Made by a program: the position numbers and the translations under genes. From positions 1-48,185 of the forward strand of contig CAMOSA010000001.1 in assembly GCA_946624335.1 (NCBI GenBank): a DNA stretch of 48,185 bases, in the 5' to 3' direction. The notes beneath the pieces are model-generated. The model worked only from the letters and a program-made list of their open reading frames with translations, was not told the DNA's origin and did not search any database. Origin of the DNA: an uncultured Prevotellaceae bacterium (GTDB lineage: Bacteria; Bacteroidota; Bacteroidia; Bacteroidales; Bacteroidaceae). This document shows, one piece after another, positions 33,202 to 42,078 of the stretch; position 1 is the stretch's first letter; every line of letters starts with the position of its first letter.

Positions 33202-34518
33202 TCACTCATAGATGACCGTCAGCAGGCGTGAGGGCTCGAAGATGTCGGCAGCTATGGCTTGGAGGTCGTCGGCCCGCAAGGCGTTGATGTGTTCGCACTG
33301 TTGCTCGAGCGTCGGCACGTGCTGCGTGAGCAGATAGCGCTTGGCCATGCCGAGGGCATTGTTCTCGAAGCTGTCGGTGGCTACGCTCATCTGTCCGCAC
33401 AGCTGTCGTTTGGCGGCTGCCAGGGCTCGCGGCGTGAGGGGCTTGTCGATTAGCCTGCGCAGCTCGCGGTGTACGAGTCGCAGGCAGCGGCGCACATCGG
33501 CGTGGTCGCAGCCGAAGTAGACGGCCCACGTGCTGGTGTCGGTGTAGGCGCTGAGGGAGCTCTCGACGGCATAGACGAGGCCCGAGTGTTCGCGCAGCGC
33601 GAGTGAGAGGCGTGAGTTCATGGCGGGACCGCCGAGGAGGTTGTTCAGCAGCGCAAGCCCGATATAGCGCTCATCCGTGAGGCCGTAGGCCGACGTGCCC
33701 ATCATGACATGAGCCTGATGGGTGGACTTGTGGATGATGAAGGGAGAGGTTGGCGCTTGGTATTCAAGAGGATAGGCAATCCCTCCTCCCTGACGGGTAG
33801 CGAAGGAAATATCGGTTTGACTAAATGTAAAGCCGTCCTGAGCGACCGAAGCAGAACTCCTCTGCTGAGGATGGGTAAGGCCGGGGGTGGGTGTGCTGGG
33901 GGCTGCAGTGTGATTAAGGCATCTCCTCACTTCTTTCTCGGTGACTTGTCCTTTGACGAAGAGGATGGCGCGGTCGGGGGTATAGAGGCGGCGTACGAAG
34001 CGCTGGAGGTCGGCCGTGGCGTACGACCTCAGGCTGTCGGCATCGCCGAGGATGCGTCGTCCGAGGGGATGGTCGCGGTAGAGCAGCGCCTCGAAGTCAT
34101 CGTAGATGAGGTCCGACGGCGAGTCGTTGTAGCTCTCGATCTCGTCGATGACGACTTCGCGTTCCTTCTCGAGTTCTGCCTGTGGGTAGAGGCTGTTGAA
34201 GGTGATGTCGGTGAGCAGCGAGAGGGCGCGGCTGAGGTGCTGTCGCGGGAAGGTGGAGTAATAGACCACTTCCTCCTTGCCGGTGTAGGCGTTCAGGTCG
34301 CCGCCGACGCTCTCCATGCGGTTGAGAATCTGCAGTGACGTCAGGCGTGGCGTGCCCTTGAAGGTCATGTGCTCCACGAAATGTGCCATGCCTGCCTCGT
34401 GAGGCAGCTCGTAGCGCGTGCCGGCGGCTACGGCGATGCCGGCATAGACGACATTGGCCGACGCAGCATCATCGATGATGACGCGCAAGCCGTTGTCCAA
34501 CTGGAAGTAAGATAGCAT
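33202..34518 (-). CDS. M16 family zinc metallopeptidase with a repeat-derived insertion
   Basis: The pitrilysin-type inverted zinc motif HFVEH is at 46-50 and the third ligand Glu lies in EKEREVVIDEIE (about 126). GGDLNAYTGKEEVVYYS, DFEALLYRDHPLGRRILG and the second-half blocks THQAHVMMGTSAYGL and LNNLLGGPAMNSRLSLALREHSGLVYAVES are intact. The family is usually about 405-415 aa in Bacteroidetes; this one has 438. The excess lies at about residues 205-252 (APSTPTPGL...GGIAYPLE), in the linker between the two halves, and its DNA is of the GC-palindrome type. There is no signal peptide, so it should be cytoplasmic. It is last in the minus-strand block. Confidence 0.92.
   Translation of the reverse strand: MLSYFQLDNGLRVIIDDAASANVVYAGIAVAAGTRYELPHEAGMAHFVEHMTFKGTPRLTSLQILNRMESVGGDLNAYTGKEEVVYYSTFPRQHLSRALSLLTDITFNSLYPQAELEKEREVVIDEIESYNDSPSDLIYDDFEALLYRDHPLGRRILGDADSLRSYATADLQRFVRRLYTPDRAILFVKGQVTEKEVRRCLNHTAAPSTPTPGLTHPQQRSSASVAQDGFTFSQTDISFATRQGGGIAYPLEYQAPTSPFIIHKSTHQAHVMMGTSAYGLTDERYIGLALLNNLLGGPAMNSRLSLALREHSGLVYAVESSLSAYTDTSTWAVYFGCDHADVRRCLRLVHRELRRLIDKPLTPRALAAAKRQLCGQMSVATDSFENNALGMAKRYLLTQHVPTLEQQCEHINALRADDLQAIAADIFEPSRLLTVIYE
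33763..33906. repeat. In-frame palindrome-type insertion inside the M16 peptidase gene
   Basis: On the plus strand it begins with CCCTCCTCCCTGACGGGTAGCG and ends with GGCCGGGGGTGGGTGTG; the latter resembles the element arm at 33171-33190. An internal hairpin CCTCTGCTGAGG lies near 33860. It covers about 48 codons of the linker between the two peptidase halves. Confidence 0.6.
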
Positions 34519-34578
34519 GATGGCGGCAGAAAAGGGGTTTGTCGGATGGCGTGTGGCCTCGTGGGACGACGGGCGTCA

Positions 34579-35769
34579 TCAGAAGTCGCGGAAGTCGGTG
34601 TTGCTGCACTGACGGATGGCTACGCACTCCATCTCGATGAGCCACGTGGGTCGGCATACGGGTGCCAGGGTGATGACATAAGGGGTTGAGGGGAACTTGC
34701 TGGCAAACATACGGCTGACGATGTCGTAGTCGGCAACGTCGCGCAGGTAGACGATGATCTGTGCGATGTCGTCGAAGGTCGTCTCGGCCTCGGCGAGCAG
34801 TGCTTCGACGTTTTCCCACATTCGCTCAGTCTGTCGGACGATGTCGCCGACATGCACTACCTCACCCTTGTTGTTGATGGATGCCGTGCCGCTGATGTAG
34901 ACATGGCGGCGGTCGCCGTAGTCGACACGTGTGCCGCGCTCGAAGGTGACGCCGTACTCATAAGTGGAGTTGAGGTGCGTGCGGGCGTAGAGGTAGTGCT
35001 GCTGGTCGGGCTGAAAGCCGGTGAGGGCGTATGTGCCGAGCTGTACGAGAGCCCGTGTGTCGGCCGGCAGTCCTCCGATGCCAGTGGACGAGATATAATG
35101 TGTCTTCTCTGTGAGCCCCTGCTGGATAAAGTTTTCGCGTCGTGCCCTGACCATGCCGGCGTATTGCGTGTCGACGTCCCTGACATAGAACCATGTTCGT
35201 ACGCAATTGTTTGCAAGCGTGGCGCCGAAGCGTTGCAGCAGCTCCTCGTAGGCGGTGAGCAGGTTCTCGGTCTGGCAGGCGCTGTCACCGCTGTGCTCGT
35301 GCATGCCCATCTTCCACAGGTGCTGGTATCCGTTGTGGCGTGCGATGACGAGTCCGTCGTGGTTCTCGACGCTCATGTCGTGCACGAGGTATAGCCATGC
35401 TGCCACCTTCGAGCCGTCGAGGGGCGGCTGCTGGATGCAGCTGACGGAGCAGTCGCGGTCGATGCGCACGAGGGGTTGCTGGTTGGTGGCATCGCTCAGG
35501 AAATAGCGCTTGAAGATGGTCTGCGAGCCGACGCACTGCGGAATGGCCAGCAGGGCTTGTTCGGCACGGTAGATGCGGTCGAACTGCCCGGCAAAGAGCT
35601 CGCCGCGCGGCTCCACGTGGAGGATGGCGTGCTGCTCCTTGATCTTGCCTTCGGGCGCGAAGGTCGAGAGTTCGGCCGTCACGCCCAAGGCGCTGAAATG
35701 TATTCTCTCGGTATTCAATGTATGATGTCTTTTTTTCCTAATCCTTAAATCTTCAATCCTCAGCGGCAC
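34579..35769 (-). CDS. Rid/YjgF-like protein with a long N-terminal domain
   Basis: This 396-residue protein has a C-terminal half of YjgF/RidA type (VEALLAEAETTFDDIAQIIVYLRDVADYDIVSRMFASKFPSTPYVITLAPVCRPTWLIEMECVAI) and a middle part (CVRTWFYVRDVDTQYAGMVRARRENFIQQGLTEKTHYISSTGIGG) that resembles a second Rid-like repeat. This two-repeat layout is reminiscent of chorismatase/FkbO-type proteins, but the substrate cannot be read from sequence. The ATG at 35769 overlaps the upstream cytochrome gene by 17 bases; a TTG at residue 18 is an alternative. It shares the strand and tight spacing with the envelope operon yet looks cytoplasmic. Confidence 0.65.
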   Translation of the reverse strand: MPLRIEDLRIRKKRHHTLNTERIHFSALGVTAELSTFAPEGKIKEQHAILHVEPRGELFAGQFDRIYRAEQALLAIPQCVGSQTIFKRYFLSDATNQQPLVRIDRDCSVSCIQQPPLDGSKVAAWLYLVHDMSVENHDGLVIARHNGYQHLWKMGMHEHSGDSACQTENLLTAYEELLQRFGATLANNCVRTWFYVRDVDTQYAGMVRARRENFIQQGLTEKTHYISSTGIGGLPADTRALVQLGTYALTGFQPDQQHYLYARTHLNSTYEYGVTFERGTRVDYGDRRHVYISGTASINNKGEVVHVGDIVRQTERMWENVEALLAEAETTFDDIAQIIVYLRDVADYDIVSRMFASKFPSTPYVITLAPVCRPTWLIEMECVAIRQCSNTDFRDF

Positions 35770-36466
35770 CGTTGTTGATCCAGTTGTCGATGAGGGTGAT
35801 GGTGTTCTGCTCCTTGATCATGTTGGAATGGTCAAAGCGTACGCCGGCCTCGGAGTCGCCGTGTATGACCTTGTGGAGGAGGCTTGTGGCGGCGCTGCCT
35901 GGCACGACCCTCATGCCGCCTGCTTCGATGCGTGCCGGATGGTTGACGAGCTGAGCGTAGCTCTGTCCTTCGACGAGGGTGAGATCGCCGGCCGGCGTGG
36001 CGCCGAGGCCGTGGCAGCGGGCGCAGGTGCCGGTGAAGACGAGGTCTTGTATCGTCTTGTACATGCCGAGGTCTACGTTGCCAGCGTCGAGGTACACGGT
36101 GTCGCCCTGCAGTTGCTGAGCCGACACCGTGGCGAAGGTGGCGATGCGCTCGCGCAGGCGGTTGGTGACGCACAGCTCGATGGTGGCTATATCGTCGCTG
36201 GTGAGGCTGAGCGTCGTGACCTCATCGCTGTCGAGCAGGCGCTTCTGGACGATGGCGTTACTGTTGCCCTCGGCAAAGCCTGCCAGCACGATGCTGTACT
36301 GGCTGCTCCACGAGTCGATGCCCGTGATGTGCGCCGTGAGCTTGGCGATCTTGCCTGACGTCTGGACGCGCTCGTCGTGCTCTTCGATGTCGCCTTCGTC
36401 ACAGCCGAGGAGCGTCAGCGATGCCAAAAGCGCTGCAAAGATAAGCTTGTTTCTTCTCATTCTCAT
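35753..36466 (-). CDS. Monoheme c-type cytochrome-like lipoprotein
   Basis: MRMRRNKLIFAALLASLTLLGC is a lipoprotein signal with lipobox LLGC. The N-terminal half (35-130) is a beta-rich domain without a clear family. The C-terminal half contains the heme c site CARCHG (near residue 149), then YAQLVNHPA, GSAATSLLHKVI, and ends NMIKEQNTITLIDNWINNGA, where the Met is a likely axial ligand and WINNGA is the usual end helix of small cytochromes c. The length is 237 aa. It lies 45 bases after the porin gene and near the di-heme DUF1111 gene, suggesting an electron-transfer partner in the periplasm. Confidence 0.78.
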   Translation of the reverse strand: MRMRRNKLIFAALLASLTLLGCDEGDIEEHDERVQTSGKIAKLTAHITGIDSWSSQYSIVLAGFAEGNSNAIVQKRLLDSDEVTTLSLTSDDIATIELCVTNRLRERIATFATVSAQQLQGDTVYLDAGNVDLGMYKTIQDLVFTGTCARCHGLGATPAGDLTLVEGQSYAQLVNHPARIEAGGMRVVPGSAATSLLHKVIHGDSEAGVRFDHSNMIKEQNTITLIDNWINNGAAED

Positions 36467-36511
36467 ACTCTTTTTGATTTATTAACAAAAAAGTAATGCT
36501 CTGCGATGAGC

Positions 36512-37783
36512 TCAGAATGAGTACTGCAGCATCACGACGGCCCGGTGCGTGGCCACGCCGAGGTCGTCGATGTCGCGGTCGAGCTGGCGGTCATGGCCCC
36601 AGCGGCCTACGAACTCGTACATGGCCGAGAGCTTGAGGTTGCACGAGGGGATGAAATAGTTGAGACCGACGGAGGGCGCATTGAGGAAGCCGCCCGTGCC
36701 TGTCTCGCCCAGGCCGTTGCGGTCGAAGAAGTCGTAGCGCAGGGCGGGCTGGAGGTGCTTGGTGACGAAGTAGCCAGCCTGGACGTAGCCGCCGAGGTAG
36801 TTGTACTCGTTGTGTATCTTCTGGCGCTTGGTGAAGTCGACTTGCATGTAGTACACTTCGGCGGCGAGGTAGAGCCGTTTCCAGAGCATGGCGAACTCGG
36901 CGCCGAGGCGGAAGTCGTTGGTCGACTCGCTTTCGCTCTCCACGTTGTAGTTGGCCGAGAGACCGAAGAGCATCTTGCGCTCGTTCAGTAGCTTGGTGTT
37001 ACCCTGCGATGCGGGCATGACGCCGTAGGGCTGGTAGGTGAGGCGCCCGGCATAGAGCAGCGAGGGGATGTGTATGTCGTCGGACAGCGTCTTCGAGGCT
37101 GTGTTGACGTTGATGCCCGTGCCGTTGAAGAGGCCTACTTCGTAGCCGAAATTCTTCTTCGTCAGGCCGTGAAACTCGACGCCGAGATCGAAGCCCGTGG
37201 CAAAAGCCGGCGTCACGGCGTTGAGCGAGTAGGGCAGTATGACGGCCTGCGTCAGGGAGTTGGGCAGCGACGGCATGAGTGTCTCGCCGAGCGTGGTGAG
37301 GTAGGCGTGGGAGAAGGGCGTCTTGAACTTACCGATGCGGAAGTGGGCGGCATCGTTGATGCCATAGTCGATCCATGCCTGCTGGAGGATGGCCGCGCCG
37401 GAGGCTGCTGCGTTGATGCTGAGGTTATAGTCGATCTTGCCGAAGGCGCGTCCGGTGAATCCGAGGATGGCGTTGGGGATGGCGAAGCCGCTGTTGGCGA
37501 CGTTGTCCTGGTTGTAGGCTTTGTCGAGGCCCTCGCTGTCGTACCAGTTGAAGTTGCCCGAGGCCTGCAGCATCAGGTAGGGCTTGAAGACAAAACGTCC
37601 GTCCTTGCTCTGGAGCGTGAAGCCGCGGTTGTCGGCGATAGGCACGACGCCGTTGGTCATGTCGAGGGATGAAGGCTCATCCCCGACCCCTTCCGTAACC
37701 GAGGGGAGAGAGTTGTCTTCTGCTGAAAGAGGACAAGTTGATAGCGCGAGAAACGATAGTAGAAGAAAATGTTTATAGTTCAT
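36512..37783 (-). CDS. OprP/OprO-like porin with a repeat-derived N-terminal segment
   Basis: A signal peptide (MNYKHFLLLSFLALSTCPLSAE) is followed by NSLPSVTEGVGDEPSS and then the mature porin, GFTLQSKDGRFVFKPYLMLQASGNFNWYD. The family blocks GKIDYNLSINAAASGAAILQQAWIDYGINDAAHFRIGKFKTPFSHAYLTT and GFDLGVEFHGL...YEVGLFNGTGI match phosphate-selective porins. It ends in Phe (MLQYSF). The length is 423 aa. The short N-terminal segment is encoded by a C-tract/G-tract sequence (37680-37710) like the palindromic repeats. It is fourth in the envelope operon. Confidence 0.85.
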   Translation of the reverse strand: MNYKHFLLLSFLALSTCPLSAEDNSLPSVTEGVGDEPSSLDMTNGVVPIADNRGFTLQSKDGRFVFKPYLMLQASGNFNWYDSEGLDKAYNQDNVANSGFAIPNAILGFTGRAFGKIDYNLSINAAASGAAILQQAWIDYGINDAAHFRIGKFKTPFSHAYLTTLGETLMPSLPNSLTQAVILPYSLNAVTPAFATGFDLGVEFHGLTKKNFGYEVGLFNGTGINVNTASKTLSDDIHIPSLLYAGRLTYQPYGVMPASQGNTKLLNERKMLFGLSANYNVESESESTNDFRLGAEFAMLWKRLYLAAEVYYMQVDFTKRQKIHNEYNYLGGYVQAGYFVTKHLQPALRYDFFDRNGLGETGTGGFLNAPSVGLNYFIPSCNLKLSAMYEFVGRWGHDRQLDRDIDDLGVATHRAVVMLQYSF

Positions 37784-37850
37784 GATGACAATAAAATGCT
37801 GTTTCTTGAGGTTATATTTTGTTCTTAAATATACATTATATTATTCTTAA

Positions 37851-37887
37851 CCGCCCCTCCCTTTGAGGGGAGGAGCGGGGAGGGGGC
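37851..37887. repeat. GC-palindrome between the DUF1111 and porin genes
   Basis: CCGCCCCTCCCTTTGAGGGG followed by AGGAGCGGGGAGGGGG forms a CCCCT/AGGGG hairpin. It has the same texture as the other palindromic repeats in the window. On the minus strand it lies directly after the DUF1111 stop and before the porin start (spacer 37784-37887), and could also attenuate readthrough. Confidence 0.65.
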
Positions 37888-39345
37888 TTACAACGACTCG
37901 AGGAATCGGATGAGGTCTTTCCGCTCGTCGCGGCTCATGTTCTTGAACTTATTCTTCGATGCCTCGCCTTCACCGCCGTGCCACATGATGGCCTCGGTGA
38001 AGTTACGTGCGCGTCCGTCGTGTAGAAAATAGGTGTGACCGTTGACCTTCTCTTGCAGGCCGATGCCCCATAGCGGTGTCGTGCGCCACTCGTTGCCGCG
38101 TGCCAACCCGCTGACATAGTTGTCGTTGAGTCCTACGCCCATGATCTCGCTGCCCATGTCGTGCAGCAGGAAGTCGGAGTAGGGGTGTATCGTCTGCCCG
38201 CCAAGCCACGGCAGCTGCGTGCCGTTCAGCAGCGTCGTGCCGCGGCTCTTCGTGTGAAGCGTTGAGGCATGGCATAGGCCGCATCCGGCGCGGAAGAAGA
38301 GGTCCTGTCCGCGGCGCACACTCTTGTTGTTGACGTTGCGCCGTGCCGGCACGCCGAGGCATTGCAGGTAGAGGTCGACATCCTCCATGTCCTCGGTGGA
38401 GATATCGAGCTGGTCGTAGTAGAGGCCCATCATCGACCCTTGCTCCATCTGTCGCTGCCCTTGGCATATCTCCTCGGGATAGCGGCTGTTGGTGACGCCC
38501 ATATCGCTCGAGAAGCCCAGCTCCACGGTGAGGTCGGCGTGCTGGGCCTTATTGCCCCCGACGCCGAGGCGCCGCTGGCCGCGCTCGTTGATGTAGTTGC
38601 AACGCCCGCTGATGCCCCACTCGGGATAGTCGCTCTTGCGTGCCAAGGCTTCGATCTCAGTGGGGTCGAGGGCCATGATTTGGCCCATGCCTACGTGGCG
38701 CAACGGTATGCGCACCGAGCAGAAGAGATCTTCGGGGCGGACGGAGTCGGCATACCACTCGCTGATGCTGTACTCGGGGTAGCAGAGCTCGTATTCATCG
38801 CCGTCAGGGAACTGGAAGGTCTCGTAATGTTTGGTCACCTTGATCTTGCCCTCGGGCTCGACGCCGTAGATGGCCTGGTCGTGGATGACGCGGCCGTAGT
38901 CCTGAAAGAAGACGCCGTTCTTGCGGGTGACATAGACGAGCATCGACGAGAAGCCATAGGAGCCACTGCCCTCGGCGTCCTCCCACAGTGCGGGCTTCGT
39001 GCGGCCGGCATTGCGATGGCAGCTGCCACAGCTGTAGCCGGCGTATACGGGTCCGAGGCCGCCGCCGTAGCCATTGGAACTGGTACGTGCGTCGTCGTAG
39101 AGCTTGTCGCCGCGCATGAAGCGTTTCTTGAGCTCGCCCAGCACCCAGTCGGCCTCGCTGTCGTAGGCGAAGGACGACGTGGCATAAATCGTCGACGTGC
39201 CGGCTGACAGCCCATAGCCCGCCGGCGCCTCGACGTCGGTCAGGCTGAGGCCGTCGTCATCGCCGCTACATGCCGTGAGCGCGATGGCGCCCACGGCATG
39301 CAACATTAATATTAAGGTATTCCTAAAAGCGTTTCCTATCATCAT
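37888..39345 (-). CDS. Di-heme DUF1111 (predicted thiol oxidoreductase) lipoprotein
   Basis: The N-terminus ends in a lipobox (ALTACSG). Two c-type heme sites are present: CGSCH (near residue 107) and CGLCH (near 355). AGYSCGSCHRNAGRTKPA, MGLYYDQLDI, GQDLFFRAGCGLCHASTLHT, TIHPYSDFLLHDMGSEI, EWRTTPLWGIGLQ and FLHDGRARNFTEAIMWHGGEGEASKNKF are the hallmarks of the DUF1111 di-heme oxidase family. The length is 485 aa. In many bacteria this family stands beside imelysin, as here. The reaction is not established; an envelope redox role linked to iron or peroxide is plausible. An anaerobe using it needs a cytochrome c maturation system, which is not in this window. Confidence 0.9.
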   Translation of the reverse strand: MMIGNAFRNTLILMLHAVGAIALTACSGDDDGLSLTDVEAPAGYGLSAGTSTIYATSSFAYDSEADWVLGELKKRFMRGDKLYDDARTSSNGYGGGLGPVYAGYSCGSCHRNAGRTKPALWEDAEGSGSYGFSSMLVYVTRKNGVFFQDYGRVIHDQAIYGVEPEGKIKVTKHYETFQFPDGDEYELCYPEYSISEWYADSVRPEDLFCSVRIPLRHVGMGQIMALDPTEIEALARKSDYPEWGISGRCNYINERGQRRLGVGGNKAQHADLTVELGFSSDMGVTNSRYPEEICQGQRQMEQGSMMGLYYDQLDISTEDMEDVDLYLQCLGVPARRNVNNKSVRRGQDLFFRAGCGLCHASTLHTKSRGTTLLNGTQLPWLGGQTIHPYSDFLLHDMGSEIMGVGLNDNYVSGLARGNEWRTTPLWGIGLQEKVNGHTYFLHDGRARNFTEAIMWHGGEGEASKNKFKNMSRDERKDLIRFLESL

Positions 39346-39404
39346 TTTCTTCGATGAAATCGGTGTTTTTGAATGCTTTTTCCCTCATGTGCCGAGGCGG
39401 GACG

Positions 39405-40577
39405 TCAGTCCTCGTCGTCGATCTCATGGCTGAGGAACAGGTCCTTGTAAGCGCGTCCGCCTTCGTAGCTCTCTGTCCACGACTTGTAGAGCTCCTGGGC
39501 ATCCTGACGCAGCAGGTAGCCTACCTGAACCATATAGTTGCCCCACGAACGTGCGTTGGCCGTAGTGTAGTCGAGGTCGGTGGGGTCGGTGCTGGTGCCG
39601 TCGTTGAGTGTGCGTGCCTTACCGTTCTTGAAGACGAGGAACTCCATCGTGTGGAATCCGCGTACGCTCTGTACGGCTTCGATGGCATCGTCGGAGTCGC
39701 CGTCGCTCCACGTGAGGTTGTCAAACTTGCCAGAGTTGAGGATGTTGACGATGGCTTCCTGGTCGAGGGGCCAGCTGTCCATGTTCGGGTCGAGGCCGAG
39801 GGCATCGACGGGGCCGAAGAGGAAGGCTTCGCTGGTCTCCCACGGCTCACGTGCGTCAAGCCAAGCCTCGCAGACGGCCTCGAAACCCTCGTCGGAGGGT
39901 GAGCTGACGAAGCGTTGGGCGGCATCGTAGAGTGCCGTGTTGGCTTCGACGAGTGCCTGATAGGTGGGCAGCACGACGATGTTGACGTAGCCCGTCAGCA
40001 CGGGTTGCAGCACGTCGTTGCTGTTGACCTCCTTGGTGCGCTGGATATATCCCTTGAGGCTTCCGAGCACCTCTTCCAGGTCGTTGCAAGCCTGCATGGC
40101 CTTCTGCACCTCGGGAGCGCCGATGTTGTTGCGGAAGGGTGCGGGTATGGCCTGGATGGCGTCGTAGGCCGCCTGTATGGCCTGGCGCACCTGGGTGTCG
40201 AGTGTCGGGTTGTTGGCTGCGATGAGTGTGGCCAGCGAGCTCGTGGCAACCTGTCCGTTGCGTGTGCCGTAGTAGGCGTTGCGCACGCTGAGGATGTTGT
40301 TGCTGTAGTCGTCGATACTGTGCCAGCTGTACCACGACTCGACGGCATAGAGGGCCTCGGTCGTGCGGCCCGAGTTGTAGAGGTCATAAGGATCGCCGAT
40401 CTTGGCGTTACCAACCTCGTTGGCGATATCCATGCATCCGTCCAGGATCTGTTCTACACAGACGAGTGCCGACTGTTCGTTGTCGATGATCTCGTCTTCC
40501 TTGTCGTCCTCACCGCAGGAGGTGAAACTCATTGAGGCTGTCAGCAGCAGCGCTACCATCATAAAATACTTCTTCAT
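39405..40577 (-). CDS. Imelysin family (M75 / IrpA-like) lipoprotein
   Basis: The start at 40577 gives MKKYFMMVALLLTASMSFTSC with a lipobox; an upstream in-frame start would add 20 charged residues. The helical imelysin fold is recognised by WETSEAFLFGPVDALGLDPNMDSWPLD and by the GxHxxE motif GFHTMEFLVF. Imelysin and EfeO/IrpA relatives sit in the envelope and are tied to iron supply; the family was named peptidase M75 but peptidase activity is doubtful. The length is 390 aa. It lies between a porin and the DUF1111 protein. No Fur box was recognised. Confidence 0.9.
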   Translation of the reverse strand: MKKYFMMVALLLTASMSFTSCGEDDKEDEIIDNEQSALVCVEQILDGCMDIANEVGNAKIGDPYDLYNSGRTTEALYAVESWYSWHSIDDYSNNILSVRNAYYGTRNGQVATSSLATLIAANNPTLDTQVRQAIQAAYDAIQAIPAPFRNNIGAPEVQKAMQACNDLEEVLGSLKGYIQRTKEVNSNDVLQPVLTGYVNIVVLPTYQALVEANTALYDAAQRFVSSPSDEGFEAVCEAWLDAREPWETSEAFLFGPVDALGLDPNMDSWPLDQEAIVNILNSGKFDNLTWSDGDSDDAIEAVQSVRGFHTMEFLVFKNGKARTLNDGTSTDPTDLDYTTANARSWGNYMVQVGYLLRQDAQELYKSWTESYEGGRAYKDLFLSHEIDDED

Positions 40578-40618
40578 AATCGTTAGTATATTTGTTAATT
40601 CTTTTATGTGGTTAATCT

Positions 40619-41917
40619 TTATTTCTTCCAGAACCATGTGGTGTAGGCTACGCCGATGTTGAACTCGTTCTCGCGGTTGTAGCGGCTATGTCCGAAGACG
40701 CTGGCCGTGCCTACCTTGCGTGTGCTCCAGTCGGCTTTCACGACGACGTTGGGCAGCGCGAACCAGTTGATGCCGCCGGTCCATTTGCTCACTTGGCATC
40801 GGGCGTCGATGGCCTGTGTGCCCTCGCCTTGCTCCTGAGGGTTGTAGTATTCGTAGCGCGCAAAGGGATAGATGACGGGACAGCGATGGTCGCCGATGAC
40901 GGCGCTCATGTTCACGCCGGCCTCGACGCCGTAGGACAGGGCGTTCTTGGCCGTGCGACGCATGGCGCCGTGGTGGTAGTTGGACAGATTGGAGAGCGAT
41001 ACGCCACTGAGCTTCTGCGAGTTGGTGATCTGTCCCCACAGCACGTTGGCGCGGGCCGTGACATAGCGGTTGCGGTACTGTGCGTCGGCCGAGAGGATGT
41101 GTACGCTGACACCGTCGAGGCTCGAGTACTTATAGCGCTTGTCGGCATTGGCCGTAGCGTCGTTGCAATAGTAATAGGAAGCCCCGACGCGCAGGCCTGG
41201 CACGCCTTCGTAGTCGAGGCGCACGGTGTAGGCTGGGCTGGTGAAGTTATCGGTCTCGAAGAGGCCCTGCTTGCCGTCGGCCACCCAGTGGTCGCGGCCG
41301 AAGCCGTCGGCGTTGAGTCCTGTGGTGACGTAAGCCTCATAGCTCACGCGGCTGTAGTCGCGGCCGAGGCGTCCGAAGATGCTGAGGCCGGTCTCATGCC
41401 ATGTCGAAGGGATGAAGGTCGTCTCGGCCTCGGGACGGATGGTGCCGAAGAAGAGGATGGGCTCGTGGTGGGCGTTCGTCAGGCCTACAGGCAGCACCAT
41501 GTGGCCGGCACGCACGTGGAAGGCGCGGTTCAGGGTATAAGTCAAGTGGAACTGCTCGAGGGCGACCTCGCCGCCCTTCTCCATCTCGGTTTCGTATTCG
41601 CCGTTCTCCGACGCTTCCATCTCGCTCTCCAGGCCTACGCCGCCCGCCTCGAACTCTATCTCGGCACCGAGCTGCCAGTGGCGGTTGAACTTGTAGTCGC
41701 CAGCGATGACGAAACGGGGGATGGCAATCGTGTTGCGGCGCTCGTAGGTGTTGCCCGACGTGGTGCCGTTGAAGCGGCTGGTGCCGTAGCCCTTGAAGGA
41801 ACCGACCATCTCGCCGTAGCTGCCGATGCGGAAGTGCTCATAGTCGTCTTGAGCACGTGTCGCTGTGGCCGCTGACAACAGCATGACAAAGGCTGCGCAA
41901 CGGCTCAACGCGTTCAT
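40619..41917 (-). CDS. Outer-membrane beta-barrel porin-like protein
   Basis: Choosing the ATG at 41917 gives MNALSRCAAFVMLLSAATATRAQDD, a signal peptide; the longer frame from 41950 adds 11 unsuited residues. The mature protein starts FRIGSYGEMVGSFKGYGTSRFNG and contains RNTIAIPRFVIAGDYKFNRHWQLGAEIEFEAGG, LEQFHLTYTLNRAFHVRAGHMVLPVGLTNAHHEPI and many alternating amphipathic strands, ending YTTWFWKK. The length is 432 aa. It resembles porins of the OprP/DUF-type found with imelysin operons. It is the first gene after the minus-strand promoter and probably brings the operon's substrate across the outer membrane. Confidence 0.82.
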   Translation of the reverse strand: MNALSRCAAFVMLLSAATATRAQDDYEHFRIGSYGEMVGSFKGYGTSRFNGTTSGNTYERRNTIAIPRFVIAGDYKFNRHWQLGAEIEFEAGGVGLESEMEASENGEYETEMEKGGEVALEQFHLTYTLNRAFHVRAGHMVLPVGLTNAHHEPILFFGTIRPEAETTFIPSTWHETGLSIFGRLGRDYSRVSYEAYVTTGLNADGFGRDHWVADGKQGLFETDNFTSPAYTVRLDYEGVPGLRVGASYYYCNDATANADKRYKYSSLDGVSVHILSADAQYRNRYVTARANVLWGQITNSQKLSGVSLSNLSNYHHGAMRRTAKNALSYGVEAGVNMSAVIGDHRCPVIYPFARYEYYNPQEQGEGTQAIDARCQVSKWTGGINWFALPNVVVKADWSTRKVGTASVFGHSRYNRENEFNIGVAYTTWFWKK

Positions 41918-42031
41918 GTTTCTTGCTAAACGGATCATTATTATATACATATATATATTAAATCACTGAGAATCGGGCAAGTCTCAGGGCGATGAGGCCC
42001 TGCTGAAGGCTATGTGCCATGAAATCGGCCG

Positions 42032-42063
42032 CAAAGGTATGAAAAGAAATGCGAACGTACAAG
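42032..42063 (-). promoter_or_regulatory. Promoter of the porin-imelysin-DUF1111 operon
   Basis: On the minus strand CTTG (42060-42063) stands 20 bases before TACCTTTG (42032-42039), a close match to the Bacteroidetes consensus. Transcription would begin near 42025 and leave a leader of about 108 bases before the porin start at 41917. Confidence 0.78.
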
Positions 42064-42078
42064 CCGTGGAACTCCATT

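Noticed and set aside
32804..33205. Short ORFs on both strands across the 59-base array
   Set aside because: They are open only because the GC-rich repeat lacks stops. The 59-base period shifts the frame at each unit, and no family is seen.
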